Notes under the pieces: model-generated
Told to the model about the DNA's origin: nothing
Databases searched by the model: none
The model's input: the letters and a program-made list of their open reading frames with translations, nothing else
Shown here: positions 42,896-51,491 of the stretch, one piece after another
Layout of the letters: every line of letters starts with the position of its first letter
How positions within the stretch are numbered: the stretch's first letter is position 1
Source of the DNA: Yeguia hominis
GTDB lineage: Bacteria; Bacillota; Clostridia; Oscillospirales; Acutalibacteraceae
Direction of reading: 5' to 3'
DNA length: 64,000 nucleotides
Assembly (NCBI RefSeq): GCF_014384705.1
Contig: NZ_JACRSN010000001.1
Coordinates: 62,001 to 126,000 of the forward strand
Program-made: the position numbers and the translations under genes

Positions 42896-44311
42896 TTATT
42901 TATTGACAACATACTGCTCGTAAGCATCGTCAATCCGTTTTGCGCCATCCTCCGGCGTTGTTGTGCCGATCATGATTTCCTGAATTACCGCACCGTAGGT
43001 CTCCAGCGGAGCGGATTCCATCAGAACATAATAGTCCGGGCAGAAGGAAGAGCTGCTCAGAGAATCCAGATACTGCTGCGTTACCGGGCCGACATTGGAG
43101 AAGTCTGCGCCTTCCGGAGCTTTGCTCGGATAACGGACATAACCCACTTTCAAGGCTTCGGTTGCATAGTCGTAGTTGGTCAGATAATAAACCATGGTTG
43201 CTGCTGCCTTGAAATTGTCTCCTTCGACAGTTTTTGAGATTGCGTGTCCCCAACCTGCGCCGCCCGAAACAGCGTTCTGTTTGCCAACTGCGCCGTCAAC
43301 AGACGGGAAGAGGACAAGCTTTGTCGCATTGATAATTTCTTCCGAGCAGTTGAGCTCGATCCAGTCGGTGCTCCATGCGCCGGAGAAGAACATCGGAGAC
43401 TGACCGTTTGCATAATAGGCACGGCCCATGTCTTCGTCGAGGGAGTTCGCGTCTGCGTTGAACGCGCCGGCATCCACCAACTCCTTGAGTGCTTTAAGCG
43501 CATTGACAAACTGATCGTCCGTGAACCGTGCGCCCTTGACTTCTTTCATGCTGTAGAACCAGTCCGTGCCGGTATAGCGGTCGCACAGAGAGCTCATGAT
43601 ACAGTCGCCGACCGGAGGCTGCGATTTGTTGCCCATTGCCAGCGGGATCATGCCTTTTTCTTTGACTTTTGCAATGGTATCGAGCAGTTCGCTCTAGGTT
43701 TCCGGTGCCTTGTCAATTCCGCATTCCTTCAGAAGGTCCATGTTGCAGAAGAGATAAGAGCAGCCCTAGAACTGTGCGGGCAGCGCCCAATACTTATCGC
43801 TGTAGAGGAAATCCGAGAAAGAACCATCGATGAACATCTCTTCCCAGCCGTCGACGCCGGAGGTTGCAAAGATTTCATCTTTATTGTAGATCAGTTCTGC
43901 ATCAACAGCAGCAGGGATCATATCGCCGCGCGCAGACCAGACAGTCGGAAGATCGTCCGCCGCGATCAACGCTTTGATTTTCACAACGAAATCGTCATGC
44001 GCAATGGAGTTGTCCTCGATTGTCACATTCGGGTTTGCTTCCAAAAACTTTGTCATCAGCGTTTTGATGCATCTGCAGTTTACATCCTGCGCATCGGTAG
44101 GCCAAGCTGCCATATATGTAATTTTTCCGCTAAGCCACTCAGAGCTGTCCGATGCAGAAGAATCGTCTCCGACAGGTGCCGCGCTGGAATCAGACGCGGA
44201 AGGCGTCTCGCTGGAAGGATCTTTGCTTTCTGACTGCGAACATCCGACTGCAACGGCAAGCAGCATTGCAAGACAGAGGATCAACGCCAGAACTTGTTTT
44301 GCGTTTTTCAT
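42896..44311 (-). pseudogene. Extracellular solute-binding lipoprotein interrupted by two in-frame TAG codons
   Basis: The frame from ATG 44311 to TAA 42896 encodes 471 positions of a CUT1 sugar-binding lipoprotein: signal peptide with lipobox LLAVAVGCSQ, an acidic Ser-rich linker, then ITYMAAWPTDAQDVNC and later GKQNAVSGGAGWGHAISKTV and YVRYPSKAPEGADFSN. Two TAG codons interrupt it without any frame change, at 43766-43768 (after YWALPAQF) and 43694-43696 (after KECGIDKAPET). Homologues normally have an aromatic residue at such positions, for example tryptophan in ETWSELL, so single substitutions of TAC/TAT and TGG would explain both. Unless the ambers are read through, the product ends at residue 181 and transport by this system would fail. 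Confidence 0.85.
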
Positions 44312-44423
44312 AGTTGTTCTCTCCTTAATAAAAAATATTTTGAAAAGGCAGCCGCCGCTGCCCTTTAACTAACTGAAAAACATTACTGTTCGAATTTCTG
44401 TACCATTTTGAAAGGCCAAGAAG

Positions 44424-44456
44424 CACAAAAAAAGCAGCCTCTCAGAAGCTGCTTTT
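44424..44456 (-). terminator. Terminator after the VOC gene
   Basis: On the minus strand AAAAGCAGC and GCTGCTTTT form a 9-base-pair stem followed by a run of seven T. It lies between the VOC gene and the binding-protein gene, for which I see no clear independent promoter; partial readthrough is possible. Confidence 0.8.
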
Positions 44457-44525
44457 CCATAAAATGTATTGTTCCAAAAGGTACACCTCTTGGAACGTCT
44501 TTCCGTTCTCCCCAAACGCTCGGTA

Positions 44526-45011
44526 TCAGTCCGAATTCTCGGTTTCCTCCTCCGCAGAGCGCGGCGCCATGATTTCGATGGCCAGTTTCAGCGTTTCAAA
44601 CGCGTCGAGATACACATAGCGGCCGGTATCCCACTGGCCGGACTGCACAAGCTTGCAGCCTTCGTCCTGTCCCGCCGCAATCGCGTCCTCCAAATTTTCA
44701 ACTTCCAGCGCAATATGGTGGAAGCCCTCTCCGTTTGCATCCAGCGCAGCGCGCCATTCGCTCGGTTCCTTTGTGGGCTCTAAAAGCTCCACGAGTAAAT
44801 TGGGGCCGATTTGAAAATTTGTCAGCCGGACGCGGCCCTCTGTCGGAGCACCGCGATAGGTGGCTTTAGACTTGGCATAAGAATCTGTTATCGAAATTTC
44901 CGGAACCGGAACCTTTAGAAAATCAGCATATGCCGCGGCTGTTTTCTCAATATTCTCAACAAGGATGCCAATATGTACGATCGGCGTTTTTCCAAAAACA
45001 AAGTGTTCCAT
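44526..45011 (-). CDS. VOC-superfamily (glyoxalase/methylmalonyl-CoA epimerase-like) protein
   Basis: A 161-residue protein, ATG 45011 behind TTAGGAGG. Two beta-alpha-beta-beta-beta halves are visible: IVHIGILVENIEKTAAAYAD and GFHHIALEVENLEDAIAAGQ, with histidine and glutamate (VELLEP, LAIEIMAP) at metal-ligand positions. It resembles methylmalonyl-CoA epimerase or lactoylglutathione lyase-like enzymes. Its place at the head of the sugar locus suggests a role on a sugar-derived keto or aldehyde compound rather than in propionate metabolism, which is inference. It has its own strong promoter and a terminator. Confidence 0.8.
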   Translation of the reverse strand: MEHFVFGKTPIVHIGILVENIEKTAAAYADFLKVPVPEISITDSYAKSKATYRGAPTEGRVRLTNFQIGPNLLVELLEPTKEPSEWRAALDANGEGFHHIALEVENLEDAIAAGQDEGCKLVQSGQWDTGRYVYLDAFETLKLAIEIMAPRSAEEETENSD

Positions 45012-45133
45012 ATTTCCTCCTAATTTGTATTTAGATAAATTCCCACAAACCCTGTGGGTTCCGAACAGCAAAACGATCAGATGTATGAAAAAATTTTTAT
45101 GATTCGAAATTGTTTTTTCTTTCCTTGTGTTTT

Positions 45134-45162
45134 ATATTATCATCAAAATACCTTTTTGTCAA
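45134..45162 (-). promoter_or_regulatory. SigA-type promoter of the VOC gene and sugar locus
   Basis: On the minus strand TTGACA (45162-45157), a 17-base spacer and TAATAT (45139-45134) give a near-ideal promoter, leaving a leader of about 115 bases. The leader contains a small CCCACA/TGTGGG hairpin at 45042-45058 (approximate). Confidence 0.8.
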
Positions 45163-45324
45163 GAAAAAAGATTTATTTTTTGTACTGTTTTTTATGCTTA
45201 ACGACATTTTATCTAAATAATTCAAATGTTCGCAGAATTGTTTGCGTTTTCAATTTTCGTTCTTTTCAATTTTTTGTGAGAATAATTTTCACGTATCCTT
45301 TCTTTCCTCTTTTTTCGTTCCAAT

Positions 45325-45353
45325 TTGACAGTCCCGGAAAATCCGGTTACAAT
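45325..45353 (+). promoter_or_regulatory. SigA-type promoter of hslO
   Basis: TTGACA (45325-45330), a 17-base spacer and TACAAT (45348-45353) lie 63 bases before the hslO start codon. It diverges from the VOC promoter across A/T-rich DNA. Confidence 0.85.
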
Positions 45354-45416
45354 AAAAATAGCTTTCTTTATAATACTCCATCAAATCTAAAACGAAACTT
45401 GCAAAAGGGTGATCCA

Positions 45417-46292
45417 ATGCTGCATTCTTATTTGCGCTCTGCAATGTCCCAAGACGGCAGCGCACGTCTTATTTTTGCCGATACCACCGCGATCGTTCAG
45501 CGCGCCGCTGATCTCCACACGCTTTCGCGCACCGCGACTGCCGCGCTCGGGCGTACCCTGACCGCCACCTCCATCATGGGATACCTGCTCAATGACGAAA
45601 AAAGTACCGTCACCGTACAGGTGAAAGGGGACGGCCCGCTTGGAAGTATTGTCTGCGTCAGCGATTCCCACGGAAATGTCCGAGGATACGTCGACCATCC
45701 GCAGCTCGAACTTCCGCCGAATGATAAGGGAAAAATTGATGTCGGCGGCGCAGTCGGAAAGGGCATTCTCTATGTCTCAAAAGACCTGGGGCTTGCAACG
45801 CCTTATATCGGCCAGTCTCCGCTTGTGACCGGGGAAATCGCCGAAGACATCACGGAATACTTTGCAAAAAGTGAACAAACTCCTTCTGTCTGTGCCTTGG
45901 GCGTCCGGGTCAACCGGGACGGCTCCTGCAAAGCGGCGGGCGGCTTTTTGCTGCAGCTGCTTCCCTTTGCAGACGAAGCTGTCATTCCAAAACTTGAAGC
46001 CAACATTTCCAAAATCGACTCCGTCTCCGCGCTGATCGCCGAAGAAAAAACCGCAGAAGAAATCATCGCGCTGGTTTTTGACGGAATCCCCTTTGATCTA
46101 TTCGACCCGGCACAAATTGAATACCGCTGCACGTGCTCTCGTGAACGGTATCACCGGGCACTGCTCGGCCTCGAGAAAAATGATCTCGAAAAACTCCGCG
46201 CGGATGGAAAACCCATTGAAGCCTGCTGCCAGTTCTGCGGCGCGAAATATGTTTTTACGCCAGAAGAATTGCAGGCGTCTTCCGAGGCGTAA
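45417..46292 (+). CDS. hslO: Hsp33 redox-regulated chaperone
   Basis: A 291-residue cytoplasmic holdase. ATG 45417 lies behind AAAAGGGTG and matches the family start MLHSYLRSAMSQDGSARLIF; the longer open frame upstream contains the promoter. Conserved parts include GRTLTATSIMGYLLND, KGDGPLGSIVCVSDSHGNVR and GYVDHPQ. The C-terminal redox switch has CTC in EYRCTCSRERY and CQFC in EACCQFCGAKY, the four cysteines that bind zinc when reduced. Oxidation releases zinc and activates chaperone function, protecting this anaerobe on exposure to oxygen. The gene is monocistronic and ends in a strong terminator. Confidence 0.96.
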   Translation: MLHSYLRSAMSQDGSARLIFADTTAIVQRAADLHTLSRTATAALGRTLTATSIMGYLLNDEKSTVTVQVKGDGPLGSIVCVSDSHGNVRGYVDHPQLELPPNDKGKIDVGGAVGKGILYVSKDLGLATPYIGQSPLVTGEIAEDITEYFAKSEQTPSVCALGVRVNRDGSCKAAGGFLLQLLPFADEAVIPKLEANISKIDSVSALIAEEKTAEEIIALVFDGIPFDLFDPAQIEYRCTCSRERYHRALLGLEKNDLEKLRADGKPIEACCQFCGAKYVFTPEELQASSEA

Positions 46293-46392
46293 CCGCGTCC
46301 ACTTTTCACAGCGTATTTTCTCCTCAAAAAACATCAAAACACCCTCTGGCACAGGCAATCTCACCGGCTTACTTCCCATAAAACGAACCGCA

Positions 46393-46440
46393 AACAGCAC
46401 CTCCTGTTGTAGCACAGAAACTACAGCAGGAGGTGCTGTT
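46393..46440 (+). terminator. Long hairpin terminator after hslO
   Basis: CAGCACCTCCTG.TGTAG pairs with CTACA.CAGGAGGTGCTG over 18 positions with one G-U pair, loop CACAGAA. The T tract is short. The remaining DNA to 46917 shows no credible gene. Confidence 0.65.
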
Positions 46441-46917
46441 CTATCCAGACAATATAAAAAATTCCCGGCAAAGAAGGTTTTCGGCGAAAGGCCGCCGGAG
46501 AATCAGGCCGCGAGATCGGCGCGCATTTTAGGCTGCGTAAAGCACTCCGGCCTTTCCTCCGGATCGATTCACGCCTCTGGCTTTGGGTCTTTGTTGTTTC
46601 CATCAAATCTGCGGCAGGTTTCGAAATTGCTGCGCCGCTCTTGGCTGCATCGTCTTTATCACCTGCTTCTTGCATTCGACATATATCGCGTTTGTTTGGC
46701 ACTTCCTTTGGCATAAAAATCGCCCTTTTCAATTAGAACATCACAGGCCGAATCCGTGTTCTTATTTTCGTTTTGCGTGTTTTTGCTTTTCCGTGCGGAT
46801 TCACCTGCACAGCAAAATTCGTCTTTTCTGCATCAGGCTGTAATATTTACCTGTAGAACCGGCAAAATAATCATATCAGTCTCTCAAAAGGCCAATCAAC
46901 AGAAAGGATGCGAAATC

Positions 46918-47226
46918 ATGGAAGAACAAGGCGGAAGAATTGGAAATCTCCCCGCAAATATCAATGTCCTAAACCCGACTCCACGCCCGGATGCCAAACG
47001 GATCACAGAACTGGTCAAACACGGCGGACGCGTAGAAGGATATAAACTGTCAAACGGAGAAACCGTCACAAAAGAACAGGGCGTTCAGCTTGCAAAGGAA
47101 GGCGGAATCGCCGGTGTCGCAGTCGCTGCCAGAAACGGCAATGAATATCTCCGTTCTTTGCCGGATGGACAGGAAAACAACAATCTAGGGAACTTGCCGT
47201 CTGTGCGGGAACAGGTCCGTTTCTGA
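46918..47226 (+). CDS. DUF3892 domain protein
   Basis: A 102-residue protein, ATG 46918 with AGAAAGGATG upstream. The central domain KRITELVKHGGRVEGYKLSN and GETVTKEQGVQLAKEGGIAG with GVAVAARNGNEYLRSLPDG follows the DUF3892 pattern, a small domain common in Firmicutes and often found with toxin-immunity or secreted-factor loci, with no known biochemical role. The ends GRIGNLPANINVLNP and NNLGNLPSVREQVRF are low-complexity and likely flexible. There is no signal peptide. The gene stands alone with its own terminator, so context gives no function. Confidence 0.75.
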   Translation: MEEQGGRIGNLPANINVLNPTPRPDAKRITELVKHGGRVEGYKLSNGETVTKEQGVQLAKEGGIAGVAVAARNGNEYLRSLPDGQENNNLGNLPSVREQVRF

Positions 47227-47251
47227 ACAACTGAAGGGCAGAACAAACTAT

Positions 47252-47301
47252 GCCCGAGGCGCTGACGCCGTCAGACCCTCGGGCGCTTTCAGCTTTTTTA
47301 C
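47252..47301 (+). terminator. Terminator after the DUF3892 gene
   Basis: GCCCGAG and CTCGGGC enclose an inner CTGAC/GTCAG stem, followed by GCTTTCAGCTTTTTT. It lies 25 bases past the stop codon. Confidence 0.75.
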
Positions 47302-47430
47302 AATCACAAAAACAAATTCTGTGATGTTCTTAATATAATTCATTCGGCTTATGCGGCCAAATTTCTTGCAAAATCGCACGCGCCCAAAACGCCTGCATAC
47401 TTAAACCCCGGTACATTTTCGCACATACAA

Positions 47431-47475
47431 AAAACCTGACAGGCGCCAAAGCACCTGTCAGGTTTGCTTTTTTCG
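47431..47475 (-). terminator. Terminator after uraA
   Basis: AAACCTGACAGG (47432-47443) and CCTGTCAGGTTT (47454-47465) form a perfect 12-base-pair stem with T tracts usable on either strand; it ends the pyrR-uraA transcript. Confidence 0.85.
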
Positions 47476-47504
47476 GAAGTTCGTTCTTTCGAGAGAATCC
47501 GGAC

Positions 47505-48848
47505 TTAAACCTTAAAATTCACGGAAGTATCGCCTTCATGATCTTTTCCGAACTCATAGTCTTTTCCGGGGAGAATCGCATTGAGCAGGATCCCGACAAT
47601 TGCGGCAACTGCAAGACCGGAAAGATTGATCGTGATGTCCGCAATCTGGAAGGAAACCGCACCGGCTGTGCTGAAGTTAATGCCGATTGCAAGCACCAGA
47701 ATCATTGCGGCGATGATGACGTTGCGGCTCTTCGAGAAGTCCACCTTGTTTTCCACAACGTTTCGGACGCCGACCGCAGAGATCATTCCATAAAGCACCA
47801 TCGAGACACCGCCGATGGTTGCTGTGGGCATCGAGCTGACCAGAGCTGCGAATTTCGGAGAGAAGGAGAACAGGATTGCAAAATAAGCGGCAATGCGGAT
47901 GACGCGCGGATCGAAAACTTTGGTAAGCGCGAGAACGCCGGTGTTCTCACCGTAGGTCGTATTAGCCGGTGCGCCGAACAGAGACGCCAGCGTGGTTGCA
48001 AGACCGTCTCCAAGCAGCGTGCGGTGCAGACCGGGATCTTCAATGTAGTTTTCCTCGACCGTAGAGCTGATCGCGCAGATATCGCCGATATGTTCCACCA
48101 TCGTCGCAAGTGCAATCGGAACAATCGTGATGATCGAAGCAATCAGGAGAGAGGCGTCGCAGTTTCCGGCAAGCGAAAATACCGTGTCGCTCCACTGGAA
48201 GGGCATGCCGATCCAAGCAGCGTCACGCACTTTTGTGAAGTCGACCTGTCCGGCAATCGCGGCAACCACATAGGAGGAAAGCACACCGAGAATAATCGGG
48301 ATAATCTTGATCATGCCTTTTCCCCAGATATTGCAGACGATCACAACGGCAATCGCGATCAGTGCAATCCACCAGTTGGCAGCGCAGTTATTGATTGCAG
48401 AAGCGGAAAGCGTGATTCCAATCGCAATGATAACCGGGCCGGTAACGATCGGCGGGAAGAACCGCATCACGCGCTTGACGCCAAACCCGCGCATCAAAGC
48501 GGCCAGGATGAGATACAGCAGTCCGGCGCAGGCAACACCGGCACAAGCATACGGAAGCAGTTCTTTTTCCTTATTCGGTGCGATTGCCGCATATCCGGCA
48601 ATAAACGCGAACGAAGAACCCAGAAATGCCGGAACTTTTCCTTTTGCGAGCAGATGGAAGAGCAGCGTTCCCAGTCCGGCAAAGAGGAGCGTCGCCGAAA
48701 CAGAGAGGCCGGTCAGCGCCGGAACCAGAACGGTTGCGCCAAACATCGCAAACATATGCTGTAATCCCAGCACGATCATTCTCGGCACACCAAGCTGCCG
48801 GGCGTCGCGGATGCCTTCCGCGCCGATTTGAATTTTTTCTTTCCGCAT
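47505..48848 (-). CDS. uraA: Uracil permease (NCS2 family)
   Basis: A 447-residue membrane protein with 14 helices, ATG 48848 behind AGGAGG. It opens with GVPRMIVLGLQHMFAMFGAT and VLVPALTGLS and shows FLGSSFAFIAGYAAI, ALATMVEHIGDICAIS (the conserved glutamate-histidine of the substrate site) and ANTTYGENTGVLALTKV. These are the NCS2 uracil/xanthine permease signatures. The link with pyrR and a PyrR-type leader upstream supports uracil as the substrate, imported by proton symport for pyrimidine salvage. The gene begins 85 bases after pyrR. Confidence 0.95.
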   Translation of the reverse strand: MRKEKIQIGAEGIRDARQLGVPRMIVLGLQHMFAMFGATVLVPALTGLSVSATLLFAGLGTLLFHLLAKGKVPAFLGSSFAFIAGYAAIAPNKEKELLPYACAGVACAGLLYLILAALMRGFGVKRVMRFFPPIVTGPVIIAIGITLSASAINNCAANWWIALIAIAVVIVCNIWGKGMIKIIPIILGVLSSYVVAAIAGQVDFTKVRDAAWIGMPFQWSDTVFSLAGNCDASLLIASIITIVPIALATMVEHIGDICAISSTVEENYIEDPGLHRTLLGDGLATTLASLFGAPANTTYGENTGVLALTKVFDPRVIRIAAYFAILFSFSPKFAALVSSMPTATIGGVSMVLYGMISAVGVRNVVENKVDFSKSRNVIIAAMILVLAIGINFSTAGAVSFQIADITINLSGLAVAAIVGILLNAILPGKDYEFGKDHEGDTSVNFKV

Positions 48849-48933
48849 GTTGTTGTCCTCCTGAATTTTGATATTGTTTCTATACCGGAAACCGATATAG
48901 AGAATCCGCTGATAATTCCGGCCACTTTAGCCG

Positions 48934-49473
48934 TTAGATAAGCCGGTACAGTTCTACGCCGGTTTCTTCCTCAAACGGCGGCAAACTGACCACAACAAGT
49001 TCCGAAGAAGAGGTTGGAATATTTTTTCCGACGAAGTCCGCCCGAATGGGCAGTTCCCGGTGTCCTCTGTCCACCAAAACCGCCAGCTCAACGCAGGCAG
49101 GCCGCCCGACCGAAAACAGCGCGTCGATCGCCGCCCGAACTGTGCGCCCGGTGTAAAGGACGTCATCCACCAGGACGATCTTCATCCCGGTCACGTCAAA
49201 TCCGATCTCCGTCCCTTTCACCTTCGGTGCTTCCGCGATCGTGGAAAGATCGTCGCGATAGAAGGTAATATCCAGCGCACCGACCGGAAGATCCGCCTTT
49301 TCGATCTGCAAAATGTTTTCCGCAATCGTTTTGGCGAGCGGAACGCCGCGTCTGCGAATGCCGATCAGCGCGAGATTTTCGCATCCCCGGTTTTTCTCAA
49401 TGATTTCATGAGAAATTCGAATCAGCGAACGATGCACCGCCGAGGCGTCCATCAGCTTTGCCTTATACTCCAT
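48934..49473 (-). CDS. pyrR: PyrR, pyrimidine attenuation regulator / uracil phosphoribosyltransferase
   Basis: A 179-residue protein, ATG 49473 with a modest AAGAAGGTG site. The PRPP-binding loop is IVLVDDVLYTGRTVRAAIDA, and LALIGIRRRGVPLAKTIAEN and ALDITFYRDDLST are typical. It binds the pyr leader RNA when UMP or UTP is plentiful, stabilising the anti-antiterminator so that the terminator forms. Its own leader upstream has both elements, so it is autoregulated together with uraA. It may also convert uracil and PRPP to UMP. Confidence 0.96.
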   Translation of the reverse strand: MEYKAKLMDASAVHRSLIRISHEIIEKNRGCENLALIGIRRRGVPLAKTIAENILQIEKADLPVGALDITFYRDDLSTIAEAPKVKGTEIGFDVTGMKIVLVDDVLYTGRTVRAAIDALFSVGRPACVELAVLVDRGHRELPIRADFVGKNIPTSSSELVVVSLPPFEEETGVELYRLI

Positions 49474-49612
49474 GCCGCACCTTCTTTTTGACGCAAAAAA
49501 ACCTGCCGCGAAGCGGCAGGTTGACAGAATCCTCCTCTAAAAAAAGCAGGGGTGTATCACACTTTTCTGAAATCTTGCCAGCCTCTCTGTGCTGCCTCTT
49601 AAAGATTTACCG
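49474..49612 (-). promoter_or_regulatory. PyrR-binding attenuator leader
   Basis: The leader RNA contains AATCTTTAAGAGGCAGCACA followed by GAGAGGCTGGCAAGATT, which pairs AATCTT with AAGATT and presents the CAGAGAGGCT loop bound by PyrR. Further on is the terminator AACCTGCCGCTTCGCGGCAGGTT (arms at 49500-49522) followed by T7. The two structures fit PyrR-mediated attenuation of pyrR-uraA. Confidence 0.85.
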
Positions 49613-49618
49613 TCCATT

Positions 49619-49647
49619 AGTGTAACACAAACTTTGCAATTCGTAAA
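49619..49647 (-). promoter_or_regulatory. SigA-type promoter of pyrR-uraA
   Basis: On the minus strand TTTACG (49647-49642), a 17-base spacer and TACACT (49624-49619) place the start near 49612, just before the PyrR-binding hairpin. Confidence 0.65.
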
Positions 49648-49711
49648 TAGCAAATTCAAAAATATTTCAAAATTCTGCAAAAATCGACACCCGTGCCGAA
49701 GCCGCGCAAAA

Positions 49712-50368
49712 CTACCTCCGTTTAAACATCGATTTCTGCGCCCCGCAAATCGGGCACACCCAATCTTCCGGAAGATCCTCAAACAGCACATCCGGATTCT
49801 GATACACATAGGTGCAGATCGTACAGATATATTTTTCCGTCTCCGGATCCGTTAAGAAATCAGGCTCCTCATAGGACGGTGCATTCTGCGGCACAACGCC
49901 CTTGATTACCGAACGATAATACGCATACGTCATCGGCGTACCGGTCATGGCCTCGCTTCCCGCCGTAACTTCTGCGAGAAAAACGGTGTGCGTGGCGGTC
50001 TCCACCTGTCCGATCACCTTGCAAAGCATCCAGCAGCAGGCGCTTTCCTTTATAATCGGAACGCCTTCCCGCAAAACGCGGTGCCGGATATTTTTTAGTT
50101 TTTGAATGCTGCGTCCGGAATTCAGACCGAGCGCACCGATCACCGTGCCGGAAGTATCTTCCGAAAGGATCGAAACCGTAAAAATTCCAGCTTCCCGAAT
50201 ACAGGCATTGCTGTAATTGTCGTGATGGATGCTGACTGCAATCACCGGCGGTGTGGTTCCGGCTACCTGTACCACGGTATTGGCGATACAGGCGGAAGGG
50301 CCGCCTTTCCCCTTTACGCCGATTGCATACATTCCATACGAGAGCGCCCGCAGGATTTTTGGATCCAT
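49712..50368 (-). CDS. Flavin reductase-like protein fused to rubredoxin
   Basis: A 218-residue protein, ATG 50368 behind AAGGTGAAG. Residues 1 to about 160 are an FMN-binding flavin reductase-like domain (GMYAIGVKGKGGPSACIANT, PPVIAVSIHHDNYS). The last 50 residues are a rubredoxin with both metal knuckles: YICTICTYVY and DWVCPICGAQKSMF. This layout is that of high-molecular-weight rubredoxin, which passes electrons from NAD(P)H to flavodiiron or rubrerythrin oxygen and peroxide reductases in anaerobes. It lacks a linked NADH-binding domain, so a partner reductase is needed. It is monocistronic. Confidence 0.9.
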   Translation of the reverse strand: MDPKILRALSYGMYAIGVKGKGGPSACIANTVVQVAGTTPPVIAVSIHHDNYSNACIREAGIFTVSILSEDTSGTVIGALGLNSGRSIQKLKNIRHRVLREGVPIIKESACCWMLCKVIGQVETATHTVFLAEVTAGSEAMTGTPMTYAYYRSVIKGVVPQNAPSYEEPDFLTDPETEKYICTICTYVYQNPDVLFEDLPEDWVCPICGAQKSMFKRR

Positions 50369-50668
50369 CCAGCTTCACCTTATTTCTATAAAATTATTTT
50401 AAAATCATTTTCGAAATTCGAAATTTCATACAGCAGTTACATTTATCGTATCATGAATTTTTCAGCCTGACAATATCCCAAATCTTAAAATCTGATTATT
50501 TTCCATCCGGGATTTCTCTGCCTGTACGATACTATGCCAGATCCTACGCAAGATATACCAAAATTTCCTCAGTTGTAAACATATTATAAATTTCAGAAAA
50601 CCCGATTGAATTCCCCTGTTTTTCTGCGCTATAATGCAAGAAAGAAAATCAAAGAGGTGTCCTTGTCT

Positions 50669-51079
50669 ATGCGTTTTCTGCAACGAATGGCCTACCGGCT
50701 GCAAACCTTTATGATCGGCCGATACGGTGCCGATCCGCTGAGCATCGCTCTGCTTGTACTTGGAATGATCATTTCTCTGGTCTGTTCGCTGGCCGGCTGG
50801 ATTCCGTGGTCCTTTTTGGCCTATCTTCCCTACGGGTTCGCGCTCTATCGGATGCTTTCGCGAAAACTTGATGCACGCCGAAAAGAAAATGCTGTCTTTC
50901 TGCGGGTTTGGAATCCCATTGTCGACTGGGTTCGGTTTCGCAGGGAGGTTTTGCGCAACCGCAATTACCGGTACTTCCGCTGTCCGCATTGCGGCCTGCG
51001 TCTGCGCGCGCCACGCGGAAGAGGAAAAATTCGCGTCACCTGCCAGCGATGCCACCAGCAGTTTGAAAAAAAGACCTGA
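50669..51079 (+). CDS. Small membrane protein with C-terminal zinc ribbon
   Basis: A 136-residue protein. ATG 50669 follows AAAGAGGTG and gives MRFLQRMAYRLQTFMIGRYG. Two closely spaced hydrophobic segments (ALLVLGMIISLVCSLAGW, SFLAYLPYGFALYRML) form a membrane hairpin, followed by a basic linker and a C4 zinc ribbon, FRCPHCGLRLRAPRGRGKIR then VTCQRCHQQF. The family with the GRYG.D.L opening is widespread in Clostridia and of unknown function. The ribbon should face the cytoplasm and could bind nucleic acid or protein. A terminator lies about 130 bases downstream. Confidence 0.75.
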   Translation: MRFLQRMAYRLQTFMIGRYGADPLSIALLVLGMIISLVCSLAGWIPWSFLAYLPYGFALYRMLSRKLDARRKENAVFLRVWNPIVDWVRFRREVLRNRNYRYFRCPHCGLRLRAPRGRGKIRVTCQRCHQQFEKKT

Positions 51080-51207
51080 TGCTGCCCGCGCAGCCGAGGC
51101 TTGTCTTTCGAATGTATTCGGGAGTTCTGCACGATTGTGCCTCCTGTATCCGCCGCGCCTAAACAGCCGAAATTCATCGAAAACGCCCTTCCGCATGCAG
51201 CTGAACA

Positions 51208-51266
51208 GCCCCCATTTGTTAGACAAGTATGGTAAAATACTTGTACTAAGGAATGGGGCGTTTTTC
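51208..51266 (+). terminator. Bipartite stem terminator before the FN3 gene
   Basis: GCCCCCATT pairs with AATGGGGC, and inside it ACAAGTAT pairs with ATACTTGT, followed by GTTTTTC. It probably ends transcription of the zinc-ribbon membrane protein gene. Confidence 0.6.
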
Positions 51267-51406
51267 TATTTTTCAGCCACCCGCAATGTTCCGCTCGATA
51301 TGTCGGTTTTCACAGTGCAAGTCGGTTCTGTACAGGAAGCATTTCGTAAAATTTCCAAAATTAAATTTATTTTTCGAAAATAATCTATTTAAAATTTATT
51401 ATTTTG

Positions 51407-51435
51407 TTGCTTTTTTGCAATTTCTGCTGTATACT
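51407..51435 (+). promoter_or_regulatory. SigA-type promoter of the FN3 surface protein
   Basis: TTGCTT (51407-51412), a 17-base spacer and TATACT (51430-51435) lie 56 bases before the start codon. A short inverted repeat GGCAA/TTGCC (51451-51467) falls in the leader. Confidence 0.6.
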
Positions 51436-51491
51436 GAGGGTAATTAACATGGCAAAATTTTCTTGCCAATTTTTGATCAAGGAGGAGAATT

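Noticed and set aside
42896..44311. General recoding of TAG as a sense codon
   Set aside because: spoVM, the epimerase gene and the truncated GH2 frame all end naturally at TAG, so TAG works as a stop in this genome.
47538..48764. Plus-strand open frame opposite uraA
   Set aside because: Highly charged, Asn/Arg/Asp-rich translation typical of the complement of a membrane protein.
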